A stretch of DNA of 64,000 nucleotides from JBMHDN01 sp049889355. GTDB lineage: Bacteria > Pseudomonadota > Alphaproteobacteria > Puniceispirillales > Puniceispirillaceae. Shown one piece after another: positions 7,512 through 16,731 of the stretch (position 1 is its first letter; each line of letters opens with the position of its first letter). A model generated the notes under the pieces. That model had not been told where the DNA came from. It saw only the letters and a list, made by a program, of their open reading frames with translations, and searched no databases. Position numbers and translations under genes: made by a program. The stretch is taken from the NCBI GenBank assembly GCA_049889355.1, contig JBMHDN010000050.1, positions 44,364 to 108,363 of the forward strand, given 5' to 3'.

Positions 7512-9260
7512 TTAACCTTCTGGCTGGGCTGCGTCAAACGCTCGCTTGCGATAAAAATGCAGCTCTATTTCCTGACCGCGTGAAATATTAAATCCAGCTA
7601 TGGTGTGGATTTTTTCAATTTTGAGTGACAAATCTTCTGCCATCGACAAAAAATCAGCCTCAGCACGTGTTTCAATCAGCGCGACTGCCCCGGGGGCCTC
7701 TGCCAAAAATAGCGCTGCTTCACGCGGTTTTAATAAAAAACTATCCTGACCCAGCAAAAACACAGCTGAGGGTTCATGATATCCAGCCAGAGCAAGGCTC
7801 GTTGGGGCCGGATCAAGACGCGCGACTTCTGCGTGAAGCTGGGTAGAGACATGCATTTTCTGCAGATGTGCAAACACGCCGCTGAAAATTAGGAATTGTA
7901 ATGCGATGGCGTAGATCAAGAGTGGCCAGATTTTGCCAATGCCTGCAGCAGACCCTGACCCGCCGGCCTGCCATTCTGCCCAAAGCCGTGTGCCGGCCTG
8001 CCAAAACAGCCAGCACAACAAACACAAACCGACCAGAACAGCCAGAAAGGCACGCCCGCCTGTCTGGCCACCATATTGGCTGGCAGCCCATCCCAATATA
8101 CCAAAAAACACCAGCATCATAAGGGCTGTTGTCCCTGCCAAAACGGCCTCAACCCACAGCCGCCAACCCGCAGCAGAAGCTGTACAGAGCGCACCCGCCA
8201 TCAGACAGAAAAGCGCAGGCAACGCCGGCAATACATAATGCGGGAGCTTGGTCGGAATCAGTTCAACCATCAGCCAATAACAGACCAACCAAACCAAGAG
8301 AAAGCGCGGCCCATCTGAGGCGAAAAACGCCCTGTTTAACACCGCCAGACGGCCAATAAACAGACTGGCCGGAAACAATAAGATTGGCATCAGTAACAGA
8401 TAAGTCCCAGGCGGCGCGCCATGTGATTCCTGCCCAGATTTCAGCTTTGGCAGGAAATCTTCTCCCACCGCGATTGATAGAAAGGCACCCTCTGTCACCA
8501 GCTGAACCGCTACCGCCCAAGGCAGGGTAATCAGCGCAAGCAGCCCAAACCCGTAAAACGGGCGCAATCGCCGCCACCAGCTAAAATCCCTGTCTAGTGC
8601 AGACAGCCCTAGAAAGGTTAAGGCCGCCAGTGCCGGGGCTATGGGCCCTTTGATCAGAATTGCTAGCCCCATCACTGACCAAAAAGCCAGCCAGCCAGCA
8701 GATCGCTCGGATTTACGATCGCGGTAAATCCGCCAGAGCAAAAATTGCTGAAGCAAACATAAAGCCAGCAATACTGAATCTGTTTTCGCCAGATGCGCTT
8801 CGGCAAACACAATCAGCGCACTTGCCATCATTGCAGCTGCCAGAAAAGCCCCCCGCCTGTCCGCATTAGGGCATGTCGTTCGGTAGAGATGCCAAGTCAG
8901 AAATATCGCCGCCAGATATCCAAGCAAACTGGGCAGGCGATAGGCCGCAATATTATCCAGCGAAAATATCTGTGCAGACAGGCTTTGTAGCCAGTAAATT
9001 CCCGCTGGTTTTTTGGCTCTCAACTCATCTTGGAAACGCACAACAATATAATCTTGTGTTTCCGCCATCTGCCGGCTGGCTTGGGCAAAGCGCGCTTCAT
9101 CTCTATCCACAGGGGCTATCAGCTGATGGCCTATCAGCACCACCAGACTGGCCAGCAGCATCAAAATCAACAGCATCCGTTTTTTATCCAGATGTTGATG
9201 ACACCAGCCTGTCCAAATTCTGGTTTGTTGTGTCAATGAAGAAAGGAAGGCTGGTTTCAT
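7512..9260 (-). CDS. ArnT-like membrane glycosyltransferase (GT83/GT39 type)
   Basis: A 582-residue multi-spanning protein. After the first membrane segment it has APVDRDEARFAQASRQM, the acidic first-loop motif of ArnT and protein O-mannosyltransferases that use polyprenyl-phosphate sugars. A second loop contains AKKPAGIYWLQS, and about ten further hydrophobic helices precede a roughly 110-residue periplasmic tail. It probably moves a sugar from a polyprenyl carrier to lipid A or another envelope acceptor. Confidence in the fold is high; acceptor and donor are open. It is divergent from the MATE gene. Confidence 0.85.
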   Translation of the reverse strand: MKPAFLSSLTQQTRIWTGWCHQHLDKKRMLLILMLLASLVVLIGHQLIAPVDRDEARFAQASRQMAETQDYIVVRFQDELRAKKPAGIYWLQSLSAQIFSLDNIAAYRLPSLLGYLAAIFLTWHLYRTTCPNADRRGAFLAAAMMASALIVFAEAHLAKTDSVLLALCLLQQFLLWRIYRDRKSERSAGWLAFWSVMGLAILIKGPIAPALAALTFLGLSALDRDFSWWRRLRPFYGFGLLALITLPWAVAVQLVTEGAFLSIAVGEDFLPKLKSGQESHGAPPGTYLLLMPILLFPASLFIGRLAVLNRAFFASDGPRFLLVWLVCYWLMVELIPTKLPHYVLPALPALFCLMAGALCTASAAGWRLWVEAVLAGTTALMMLVFFGILGWAASQYGGQTGGRAFLAVLVGLCLLCWLFWQAGTRLWAEWQAGGSGSAAGIGKIWPLLIYAIALQFLIFSGVFAHLQKMHVSTQLHAEVARLDPAPTSLALAGYHEPSAVFLLGQDSFLLKPREAALFLAEAPGAVALIETRAEADFLSMAEDLSLKIEKIHTIAGFNISRGQEIELHFYRKRAFDAAQPEG

Positions 9261-9440
9261 AAATGCTCGCCAAACGGCCTAGAGGAGAAAATGCGCAAGG
9301 TGACTACCCAATCTGGCCTCCAGCATAAGCAAGATCATGGCTTTATGCCACCTCTTAGAACCTACAAGAGATATTTTTGCTCTTCACAAATAAGGCCAGA
9401 TTTGCGCACACTGCCCGCGCAGATGATAAAGTGATACCCT

Positions 9441-10838
9441 ATGAGTGAACAGCAGATCCAGCACCCGGCAATATCCCAGCACCACGCACCGGCAAGCTGG
9501 CATTATATCTGGCATTTATCCTGGCCGATTATCCTCTCCAATCTGACCCTGCCTTTGGTGAATGCGGTGGATGTGGCCATGATGGGCCATCTCAGCGATC
9601 CGGCCCTTGTTGGCGGGGTCTCGCTTGGCGGTATCAGCCTTGGGTTTTTATATCTGATTTTCGGCTTTTTGAAGATGAGCACCACAGGGCTGACAGCCCA
9701 AGCGGTTGGCAGGCGTGATATCAGCACGATTCAGCTTTGGCTGACGCGCTCAGCGATGGTCGCGAGTTCTGCTGGGCTTTTATTGATGTGCCTGACCCCG
9801 CTTCTATTGCCCTTTCTGAGCTGGATATTTGAAGCTGACAACGCGGTGGAAGCGTATATGTCCAGCTATATTACATTTCGGATTTGGGCCGCCCCTGCTG
9901 AATTGCTGAACAGCATGTTGCTTGGCTGGCTCTTTGGCCTCCAGCAGATGCGTATTGGGATGATCCAGCTGATCGCGGTCAATGGAATCAATATCGGTCT
10001 TAATTTTCTGTTTGTGCTGGGTTTTGGCATGGAAATTGAAGGGGTGGCTCTGGCTTCAGCACTCGCCCAATGGGCAGGGCTTGCCATTACATTGGCGCTG
10101 ATTTTCCACCGGCGGGCGCGGTTTTATCTGAGTAAATGGCAAATCAGCTTTAAAGATGTCATCTCACCACAGGGCTGGGGCCCGTATATTCAGCTGAGCC
10201 GAGATATCAGCTTGCGCTCTATTCTGCTTTTTGCGGTTGAGGCTGTCCTGATCGCAGAAGCAGCTAAAATATCTGTCGAGATATTAGGGGCCAGTGAGAT
10301 TATTCTGGTGATGTTTTTGATGATGGCCTATGGGCTGGATGGTTTTGCCCATGCCTGTGAGACACTGGTGGGCGAGGCGATTGGCCAGAAAAACAAAGCC
10401 AATCTAAAACGAGTGATTTGGCGCTCAACCTTGATGGCAGGCGGGTTATCTTTATGCATCAGCGTTTTTTACGGCTTGGCTGGGACTTATCTCATCGCCA
10501 TAATGACCAGCCAGCCTGATCTGATAGCAGCCTGTACCCGCCTCTGGCCTTATGCTGTGCTATTACCGGTCGCCTCTTTTTTAGCCTTCCAGATGGATGG
10601 GGTCTGCATTGGGGCCACCGCAGGTCGGTTTATGCGTGATAGCATGATTTTATCTGTCCTGATTTTTGCGGCCAGCTTATTTATCCTGACAGATTGGCTG
10701 GGACCGCCCTATCGGATTGACGCTCTATGGACCAGCTTTATACTCTATCTGGCAGCACGCGGCGTCTTTCTGGCCATGCGCTTGCCAGATATAACCCGTT
10801 TTGCTGATGCAGACAGCCTGTCTTCATCGTCTGATTAA
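9441..10838 (+). CDS. MATE family efflux transporter (DinF-like)
   Basis: A 465-residue membrane protein with twelve predicted helices in two homologous halves. The first half has SWPIILSNLTLPLVNAVDVAMMGHL and the second repeats the pattern around LGASEIILVMFLMMAYGLDGFAHACETLVGEAIG (read in parts). These are MATE marks and the DinF branch fits best. It should export cationic compounds using a sodium or proton gradient; the substrate is unknown. It is followed 31 bp later by the aminopeptidase gene. Confidence 0.9.
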   Translation: MSEQQIQHPAISQHHAPASWHYIWHLSWPIILSNLTLPLVNAVDVAMMGHLSDPALVGGVSLGGISLGFLYLIFGFLKMSTTGLTAQAVGRRDISTIQLWLTRSAMVASSAGLLLMCLTPLLLPFLSWIFEADNAVEAYMSSYITFRIWAAPAELLNSMLLGWLFGLQQMRIGMIQLIAVNGINIGLNFLFVLGFGMEIEGVALASALAQWAGLAITLALIFHRRARFYLSKWQISFKDVISPQGWGPYIQLSRDISLRSILLFAVEAVLIAEAAKISVEILGASEIILVMFLMMAYGLDGFAHACETLVGEAIGQKNKANLKRVIWRSTLMAGGLSLCISVFYGLAGTYLIAIMTSQPDLIAACTRLWPYAVLLPVASFLAFQMDGVCIGATAGRFMRDSMILSVLIFAASLFILTDWLGPPYRIDALWTSFILYLAARGVFLAMRLPDITRFADADSLSSSSD

Positions 10839-10869
10839 AAAACACATCATTTGAAAAAGGTGTTCTTCC

Positions 10870-12336
10870 ATGCCTGTGCCTGTCGATTTAACTGCCGCTC
10901 AATTCAGCGATCATGGCTTTACTACCTCTGGTGACACAGCACGACCGCTCTTCCTTCTGGGCAAAGAAGACTATGCAGACTGGTTGGCGTCAGCTCCTGA
11001 AACCTATCAGAACTGGCTGGCTGGCATGGGCTTTCAGCCAAGTGATAGCGCGGTTGTGCATCTGCCTGCAGAAAATGGCCAGATTGAAGCTGCACTCCTC
11101 ATCATCTCTGACGAAGCGGTGTGGGCTGTTGCAAAAGCGGCAAAAACCCTGAAAGCCGGCATATGGAAAGCCAGGATAGGGAAAGCCAGTCTGGCTACAT
11201 CAAGCACTATAAGCTGGTCTGATATTGCTCTTGGCTGGGGTCTGGCTCAATATCAATTTGCCAGTTCCAACCTGCAAAAACAGCCTGCTGAAAAGGCACG
11301 TCTCTATTTGGGTGATGATCTGGATGACCAGACACGCTCACGGATTGAGGCGCTGATTTCAGGCACCAATTTGGCACGTGAGCTGGTCAATTTGCCTGCC
11401 AATCAGATGGGCCCTGAGGCTCTGGCTCACACTGCTGAAATGCTGGCAAAACAACATAACGCCCATTTTCACAAATTAGAGGGCAAGGCAGTAGAAACAC
11501 AGGCCCCTGCTTTGCATGTGGTGGGCAAAGCCGCTGCGCAAGGTCCAAAACTGGTCGAGCTGATATGGGGCGATCAAGGCCCGCTTGTAACCTTAATAGG
11601 TAAGGGTATCACTTTTGATTCAGGCGGGCTGGATCTCAAACCATCCAAAGCCATGGAATTAATGAAAAAAGATATGGGCGGGGCGGCACAGACCCTTGGT
11701 CTGGCCTCTGCGATTATGGCCGCTGGTCTGCCGGTGCGCCTGCGCGTACTGGTGGCAATAGCTGAAAATGCGGTCTCATCAGATGCGATGCGTCCACTTG
11801 ATATCATCCAGACCGCAGCTGGCATTGATGTGGAGGTAGGCAATACAGATGCAGAAGGGCGACTGATTCTGGCAGATGCGCTTTATCATGCCCAGCATGG
11901 CCCGCTTGGCAAACTGCCGGGCGCGTGGGACAAACCGGATGTGATGCTGGATTTTGCCACACTCACCGGGGCAGCACGTGTGGCATTGGGCACCGAATGT
12001 CCGGCAATTTTTGGCAATGAGTCAGGCGAGGTCCAAAAGCTGATCTCAGCTGGTATGAAATGGTCAGACCCGCTCTGGCAACTGCCTTTATTTGAGCCCT
12101 ATGAGCGGATGCTGAAAACTGGCCATGGCGCTTTGTCCAGCACAGGTCAGTCTGGTTATGGCGGGGCGATCACAGCGGCTCTGTTCTTGCGCCATTTCGC
12201 CGGCACTGAGCTGAACTGGATGCATATTGATTTGATGGCCTGGAACCTGTCTGACAGACCGGGACGCCCAAAAGGCGGCGAGGCGATGGGGCTCAGGGCC
12301 TGTTTTGCCTATATCGCAGATTTGGCCGGTCAATAG
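10870..12336 (+). CDS. M17 leucyl aminopeptidase family protein
   Basis: A 488-residue cytosolic metallopeptidase. The C-terminal domain carries the two signature stretches GKGITFDSGGLDLKPS (catalytic lysine and metal Asp) and NTDAEGRLILADAL (metal ligands and catalytic Arg), plus KKDMGGAA. It removes N-terminal residues from peptides. The N-terminal domain is divergent from E. coli PepA. AAGGTG precedes the ATG. Its last bases overlap the convergent hydroxyacid dehydrogenase gene by 7 bp, leaving no room for a separate terminator. Confidence 0.93.
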   Translation: MPVPVDLTAAQFSDHGFTTSGDTARPLFLLGKEDYADWLASAPETYQNWLAGMGFQPSDSAVVHLPAENGQIEAALLIISDEAVWAVAKAAKTLKAGIWKARIGKASLATSSTISWSDIALGWGLAQYQFASSNLQKQPAEKARLYLGDDLDDQTRSRIEALISGTNLARELVNLPANQMGPEALAHTAEMLAKQHNAHFHKLEGKAVETQAPALHVVGKAAAQGPKLVELIWGDQGPLVTLIGKGITFDSGGLDLKPSKAMELMKKDMGGAAQTLGLASAIMAAGLPVRLRVLVAIAENAVSSDAMRPLDIIQTAAGIDVEVGNTDAEGRLILADALYHAQHGPLGKLPGAWDKPDVMLDFATLTGAARVALGTECPAIFGNESGEVQKLISAGMKWSDPLWQLPLFEPYERMLKTGHGALSSTGQSGYGGAITAALFLRHFAGTELNWMHIDLMAWNLSDRPGRPKGGEAMGLRACFAYIADLAGQ

Positions 12337-13268
12337 CCGCGGGTCACATCAACTTGATTGAGAGGCGGCAGGCCTTTAGACACATTCAAAATGGATTGGG
12401 CCACCTGCTCGGCTGAAGTTTCAGGGCTGGTTTGTGCGGCGACATGTGGCCATATGGCAATCCGTTCTTCAGACCAGAACGGATGGTCTGCTGGCAGAGG
12501 TTCTGTTTCAAACACATCCAAGGCCGCGCCTGCCAGATGACCGTTCTGGACAGCGGCCAGCAAGTCGGCTTCAACCACCTGTGCACCGCGCCCACCATTG
12601 ATAAAATAAGCGCCATCTGGCATGGCGGCAAAAGCCTTTGCATCAAACAGGTGGCGGGTTTCATTGGTCAGCGGCAAGACCGAAATATGCACAGCACAAC
12701 TCCCCAGCATCTGCAAAAACCCGTCTGGGCCTGACAGACACTCTACCCCGTCAATCTGTTTTTTGCTACGCGACCAGCCATAGACCTCAAAACCAATGGC
12801 ATCTAGACGCCTGGCAACCATCTCGCCAATCGCACCAATCCCATAGACAGCCACTGGCAATTTAAAGGTGCGATTCTGCAGTAAGCCGGAAAAATCACGG
12901 TTTTGTCTTTTGGCACGGTAAGCCGGCCCATCACGCAAATGATCCAGCAAGACTGCAATAATCCACTGGCTGAGCGTATGTGACATATCGGGATCGACCA
13001 GCCGGCTGATCGGCACATCTGGCAAGCCAGATTGAGTCAGCAGATGGTCTACCCCCTGACCAAGTGATTGTATCATCCGCAATTTAGGTAGCGCAGCCAG
13101 CCGCCCTTCAGGCGGCGTCCAGACCAAGGCTGCGATCGCTTTTTCAGCCTCTTCAGAAGCCAGATCAACCAGTTTGAAATCATCGATATAAGGACGAAAA
13201 GCAGCTTCCCATCTGGCGAAACGGTCCAAATCTGTGCTGCCATCATGATACGCGATAATCAGTGTCAT
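12330..13268 (-). CDS. D-2-hydroxyacid dehydrogenase (glyoxylate/hydroxypyruvate reductase type)
   Basis: A 312-residue NAD(P)-dependent dehydrogenase. The Rossmann motif reads VYGIGAIGEMVARRLDAIGF, and the family motifs VLPLTNETRHLFDAKAF, NGGRGAQVVEADLLAAV, LDVFETEPLP and a late IWPHVAAQT (catalytic His) are all present. It resembles GhrA, which reduces glyoxylate and hydroxypyruvate; the actual substrate is not decidable here. Its ATG shares a base with the stop of the upstream inositol-phosphatase-family gene, so the two are translationally coupled. Confidence 0.88.
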   Translation of the reverse strand: MTLIIAYHDGSTDLDRFARWEAAFRPYIDDFKLVDLASEEAEKAIAALVWTPPEGRLAALPKLRMIQSLGQGVDHLLTQSGLPDVPISRLVDPDMSHTLSQWIIAVLLDHLRDGPAYRAKRQNRDFSGLLQNRTFKLPVAVYGIGAIGEMVARRLDAIGFEVYGWSRSKKQIDGVECLSGPDGFLQMLGSCAVHISVLPLTNETRHLFDAKAFAAMPDGAYFINGGRGAQVVEADLLAAVQNGHLAGAALDVFETEPLPADHPFWSEERIAIWPHVAAQTSPETSAEQVAQSILNVSKGLPPLNQVDVTRGY

Positions 13269-14083
13269 CAGACAAGCTTTTCTGTCAGCTTGGCCAGCGC
13301 AGCTGCATGGAGTTCAGGCGTTGCCGCAGCGATGATCTCACCGCGATTATCCAGCGTGATAGGCTGGCCTTGCCAGTCTGTTACCACCGCGCCTGCAGCC
13401 TGCAAAACAGGGATGAGCCCCATCAGATCATAAGGCTGGAGACCATGTTCAATGACGATATCGAGATGACCTGCTGCCAATAGGCCATAATTATGGCAAT
13501 CGCCGCCAAAAATCACATTCCGGCAATGCTGGCCGACCGATTCAAAAGCTGCCCAACCTGCACCATGAAACGCATAAGGCGAGGTGGTGGCAATTTGTGC
13601 CTCGCCAAGGGTGCGAACCGATGACACAGAAATAGGCCTGCCATTCAGACTGGCTTGGCCTTGACCATCACCCTGCACCACACCGATATAGGCTTCGGCC
13701 AGACAGGGCATATCAATGAGACCTGCCACAGGCTGGCCAGCCGCGCAAAATCCGATGATGGTGCCGAATGTCGGCTTGCCAGAAATAAAAGCACGTGTGC
13801 CATCAATGGGGTCAATCACCCATGTCGGGCGCGTCATCACATCTTCATCTGCGCCAAATTCTTCACCGAAAATGGCATGATCTGGAAAACCCGCCTCAAT
13901 CGCACCGCGCAAGGCTGTCTCGGTTTCCCTGTCTGCACGGGTGACCGGGCTATTATCTGCTTTTTGATGGATGGTGACCGGCTGGCGGAAATAACGCTGG
14001 ATAACAGGCCGGCTAATCGAGGGCAGGCCGGCCAGAAAACCGGCCAGCCTGTCATAAGTATATGAGGCGTGCTTAGCTGCCAC
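13268..14083 (-). CDS. Inositol monophosphatase family protein, probably histidinol-phosphatase
   Basis: A magnesium-dependent phosphatase of the IMPase fold, about 271 residues. Metal-site motifs are GEEFG, WVIDPIDGTRAFISG and, near the end, LQPYDLMGLIPVLQAAGAVVTDWQG, where Asp replaces the usual WD of inositol phosphatases. Alphaproteobacteria often use such a protein (HisN) as histidinol-phosphatase, and the segment CHNYGLLAAGH is typical of that branch. I start at GTG 14083, overlapping the cytochrome gene's stop, because it gives the family's usual N-terminus (about ten residues before LAGFLAGL); earlier starts would lie well inside that gene. The function is inferred. Confidence 0.78.
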   Translation of the reverse strand: MAAKHASYTYDRLAGFLAGLPSISRPVIQRYFRQPVTIHQKADNSPVTRADRETETALRGAIEAGFPDHAIFGEEFGADEDVMTRPTWVIDPIDGTRAFISGKPTFGTIIGFCAAGQPVAGLIDMPCLAEAYIGVVQGDGQGQASLNGRPISVSSVRTLGEAQIATTSPYAFHGAGWAAFESVGQHCRNVIFGGDCHNYGLLAAGHLDIVIEHGLQPYDLMGLIPVLQAAGAVVTDWQGQPITLDNRGEIIAAATPELHAAALAKLTEKLV

Positions 14084-14645
14084 TATTTGCTTCAGCTGCG
14101 ATATCTTCAGCTGTTGGCAGCGCCACTGGGCTGTCTGCAAGAGACCGCAGATAGGCAATCATATTCGCGCGATCTGACGGCTTTTTGAGGCCCGCAAAAT
14201 TCATCTTAGTACCGGCGATATACGCCTTTGGCTTATAGAGAAACTGGTTCAGCGAATCATAATCCCATGCCCCGCCAAAACCACTCAGCGCATCCGAATA
14301 ACCAAAACCGGCAACTGCGCCCTTATCCGCATTTACAATGTTCCACAAAACAGGGCCTGTTTTATTCGCACCGCCAGCTTCAAACACATGGCAAGCTGTA
14401 CATTTCTTTGCCAGTTTTTGACCAGCCGCTACATCTGCACTCGCCAATAAGGCCAATACAGGCTCAGGGCCAGCCGGTGCAGCCGGACCAGCTGATGCGG
14501 CCACTTCTGTTACTTCGATTGGATAGGCATTTTCAGCCAGTTTTTCGTGTGGAACCAGAATTTCACCCATTTTGATCCCAAACATCGCCAGAAGCCCGGC
14601 CAGCAGAAAACCAGCCAGCCATTTATTCTGCTTCAGTTCATCCAT
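14073..14645 (-). CDS. Membrane-anchored class I cytochrome c
   Basis: A 190-residue protein with an uncleaved N-terminal anchor (about residues 9-29), a flexible Ala/Pro-rich linker (48-66) and a cytochrome c domain. The haem attachment site is CTACH (Cys82, Cys85, His86) and the distal Met lies in GTKMNFAGL. This matches CycM/c552-type cytochromes that carry electrons from the bc1 complex to the aa3 oxidase. Placement beside kdsB and pheA is common in alphaproteobacteria. Confidence 0.92.
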   Translation of the reverse strand: MDELKQNKWLAGFLLAGLLAMFGIKMGEILVPHEKLAENAYPIEVTEVAASAGPAAPAGPEPVLALLASADVAAGQKLAKKCTACHVFEAGGANKTGPVLWNIVNADKGAVAGFGYSDALSGFGGAWDYDSLNQFLYKPKAYIAGTKMNFAGLKKPSDRANMIAYLRSLADSPVALPTAEDIAAEANSGS

Positions 14646-14799
14646 AATATACCCCCACGAATAAGCCCGGACACTTGTCCTGCTTCTTCAAATTAGATGG
14701 CTTGTTTTAGCCAAAAAGACCTGTTTTCTCAAGCCCCCTTAATAGGCTCAAACCCGCTTTTCTTTTGCGTGATCCGCCAAATTGTGAAAAAAAAGGCGC

Positions 14800-15564
14800 A
14801 TGAAAGATACATCTAAGCAAATCATTATTATCCCGGCTCGCATGTCTGCCTCGCGCCTGCCAGGCAAGCCACTTGCTGATATTGCTGGCAAACCAATGAT
14901 CCAGCATGTCTATGAACGCGCTGTTTCAGCCGATTTGGCCCCTGTGATTGTTGCCACTGATCACAGCGATATTGCAGATGTGATCACAAGAATTGGGGGC
15001 AGAGCCGTAATGACAGACCCCGAGCTGCCAAGCGGTTCTGATAGATGTGCTGAGGCTTTGCGACAAATTGACCCAAGCGGCCAATATCGCCATGTTATCA
15101 ACCTGCAAGGCGATTTGCCTGAGCTGCCTGTGAGCTGCCTGACTGCGCTCTGTGATCTTTGTTCTGCTGATAAACATGCCCTGAATACGCTGGTCTGTCC
15201 GGCCACCCCACATGAAGCCAGCCAGCCACAGCTGGTCAAGGTGGTGGCCAGTTTTGATACAGCTGATCCGATATCAGATGAAACCATCGGCGAGGCGCAT
15301 TATTTCAGCCGAGAAGCCATTCCCCATGGGGCAGACCAATTCTGGCATCATATTGGTCTTTATGGCTGGCGCCGCGACGCGCTAGAGGCGTTTGTTGTGC
15401 GCCCACCATCACCCCTGGAACAGATTGAAAAGCTGGAGCAGCTACGTGCGATTGAGGCTGGCTGGACAATTGGTGTGCGGGCGGTTGCACAAGGGGCGGC
15501 CGGTGTTGATGTGCAATCCGATTTAGAAGCAGCACGCCAGCGTCTGTCAGCAGATAGCAACTGA
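14800..15564 (+). CDS. kdsB: 3-deoxy-manno-octulosonate cytidylyltransferase
   Basis: Activates Kdo as CMP-Kdo for lipopolysaccharide core synthesis. The 254-residue protein shows IIIPARMSASRLPGKPLADI (residues 8-27), ATDHSDIAD, TDPELPSGSDRCAEAL and NLQGDLPEL, all KdsB motifs. Divergent from the cytochrome gene and 44 bp upstream of pheA, so these two likely form an operon. It shows the organism makes Kdo-containing LPS, which fits the ArnT-like module upstream. Confidence 0.95.
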   Translation: MKDTSKQIIIIPARMSASRLPGKPLADIAGKPMIQHVYERAVSADLAPVIVATDHSDIADVITRIGGRAVMTDPELPSGSDRCAEALRQIDPSGQYRHVINLQGDLPELPVSCLTALCDLCSADKHALNTLVCPATPHEASQPQLVKVVASFDTADPISDETIGEAHYFSREAIPHGADQFWHHIGLYGWRRDALEAFVVRPPSPLEQIEKLEQLRAIEAGWTIGVRAVAQGAAGVDVQSDLEAARQRLSADSN

Positions 15565-15608
15565 GTTAAATATTTGAAAATAAGAAGCACAGGTTAAAGG
15601 CAAATAAA

Positions 15609-16448
15609 ATGGCATTGATCGCATTTCAGGGCGTGCTTGGCGCCTATTCTCATATGGCTTGTCTTGCCAACCGTCCGGATGATGAAGTTTTGCCATGCGC
15701 CAGCTTCACCGAGATGATGGCAGCGGTGCAATCAGGCAGAGCAGATGCCGCCATGGTCCCTGTTGAAAATTCAACAGCAGGGCGAGTCGCTGATATTCAC
15801 CATCTCTTGCCTGAATCAGGCCTGCATATTCAGGCAGAGTTTTTTCAGCCTATCAACCACATGCTGATGGCTCCCAAAGGTAGCCAGCTGGGTGAGATCA
15901 CCGAAGTACATAGCCACGAACAAGGGCTGGCACAATGTCGCCTCACGCTTGAAAAGCTAGGTATCAAGCCTGTCATTCACGCTGATACAGCCGGTGCCGC
16001 AAAAGATGTTGCGCTATGGGGCAATCCAAAAATCGGCGCGATTGCCTCTGCTCTTGCAGCTGATACCTATGGGCTTGATATCGTGCTGGATGAAATCAAG
16101 GATATGGCCTCGAACACCACCCGCTTTTTGTTGATGGCACGCGAAGCGGTGTTGCCAGCGATGCATAACGGGCCTTGCATGACCACCATGGTGTTTCAGG
16201 TACGCTCTGTGCCTGCTGTTCTGTATAAAGCACTTGGCGGATTTGCCACTAATGGCATTAATCTCACCAAAATTGAGAGCTATATGGTTGGCGGGGCCAT
16301 GACCTCTGCGCAATTTTACATTGATTGTGAAGGCCATATTGATGATGACGCGATGAAGCTGGCCTTGGAAGAATTGCGGTTTTACTGCACCAAAGATGGG
16401 GTGCGCATATTGGGGTGTTATCCAGCATCTGCGGCACGAAAAGCTTGA
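15609..16448 (+). CDS. pheA: Prephenate dehydratase
   Basis: Converts prephenate to phenylpyruvate in phenylalanine synthesis. The 279-residue protein lacks a chorismate mutase domain. The catalytic domain begins IAFQGVLGAYSHMA and has the VPVENSTAGRV motif; the C-terminal ACT domain (from about residue 195) contains GGFATNGINLTKIESYM, matching the GALA/ESRP phenylalanine-binding region. AAGG sits upstream of the ATG. Confidence 0.95.
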   Translation: MALIAFQGVLGAYSHMACLANRPDDEVLPCASFTEMMAAVQSGRADAAMVPVENSTAGRVADIHHLLPESGLHIQAEFFQPINHMLMAPKGSQLGEITEVHSHEQGLAQCRLTLEKLGIKPVIHADTAGAAKDVALWGNPKIGAIASALAADTYGLDIVLDEIKDMASNTTRFLLMAREAVLPAMHNGPCMTTMVFQVRSVPAVLYKALGGFATNGINLTKIESYMVGGAMTSAQFYIDCEGHIDDDAMKLALEELRFYCTKDGVRILGCYPASAARKA

Positions 16449-16461
16449 GGCTTCTTTCTGA

Positions 16462-16478
16462 GCAGGATGATATCCTGC
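16462..16478 (+). terminator. Possible pheA terminator hairpin
   Basis: A perfect 7-bp stem, gcaggat / atcctgc, with a three-base loop, 14 bp after the pheA stop. It is followed only by ctcttgtatctttg rather than a proper T run, so it may be a weak terminator or an mRNA 3' end. Confidence 0.45.
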
Positions 16479-16481
16479 CTC

Positions 16482-16510
16482 TTGTATCTTTGCTTATTTT
16501 AGCCCATATT
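16482..16510 (+). promoter_or_regulatory. Candidate promoter of the SRP RNA gene
   Basis: TTGTAT (16482-16487) and CATATT (16505-16510) are spaced by 17 bp and would start transcription about 10 bp further on, close to the predicted 5' end of the SRP RNA. The match to the sigma-70 consensus is moderate. Confidence 0.4.
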
Positions 16511-16521
16511 AAGCCTTGGAA

Positions 16522-16603
16522 GGCTGGGCGGACGGTCGTTTCTGTTCACCCGGTCAGGTTCGAGAGAAAGCAGCCAAAGCAGTTTTTGAACGGGTCGTCC
16601 AGT
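16522..16603 (+). ncRNA. ffs: Signal recognition particle RNA (4.5S type)
   Basis: The sequence holds the conserved SRP RNA core: ctgttcacccggtcagg, then a tetraloop region and gaaagcagcc, then aaagcag. The outer stem pairs ctgggcgg (16524-16531) with the complementary gtcgtccag strand ending near 16602, using G-U pairs. This small hairpin RNA binds Ffh to target membrane proteins. In alphaproteobacteria ffs normally lies just upstream of dnaX, as it does here. The exact ends are estimates from the pairing. Confidence 0.9.
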
Positions 16604-16731
16604 CTTTCATTTGACAGCCTATAGCCTAGAAGAGCCAAGGGCTTCTCCTAAGGGCCAGGCAGGCAAGTTGTTGTCAAATCATCAGAATTTCAGGCGTCTC
16701 TTATCAGGATTAAAGGCAGGTCCATCGGCAC

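Noticed and set aside
12330..12336. A frameshift or assembly error between the aminopeptidase and hydroxyacid dehydrogenase genes
   Set aside because: Both proteins are full length with normal ends; the genes simply converge and overlap by 7 bp.
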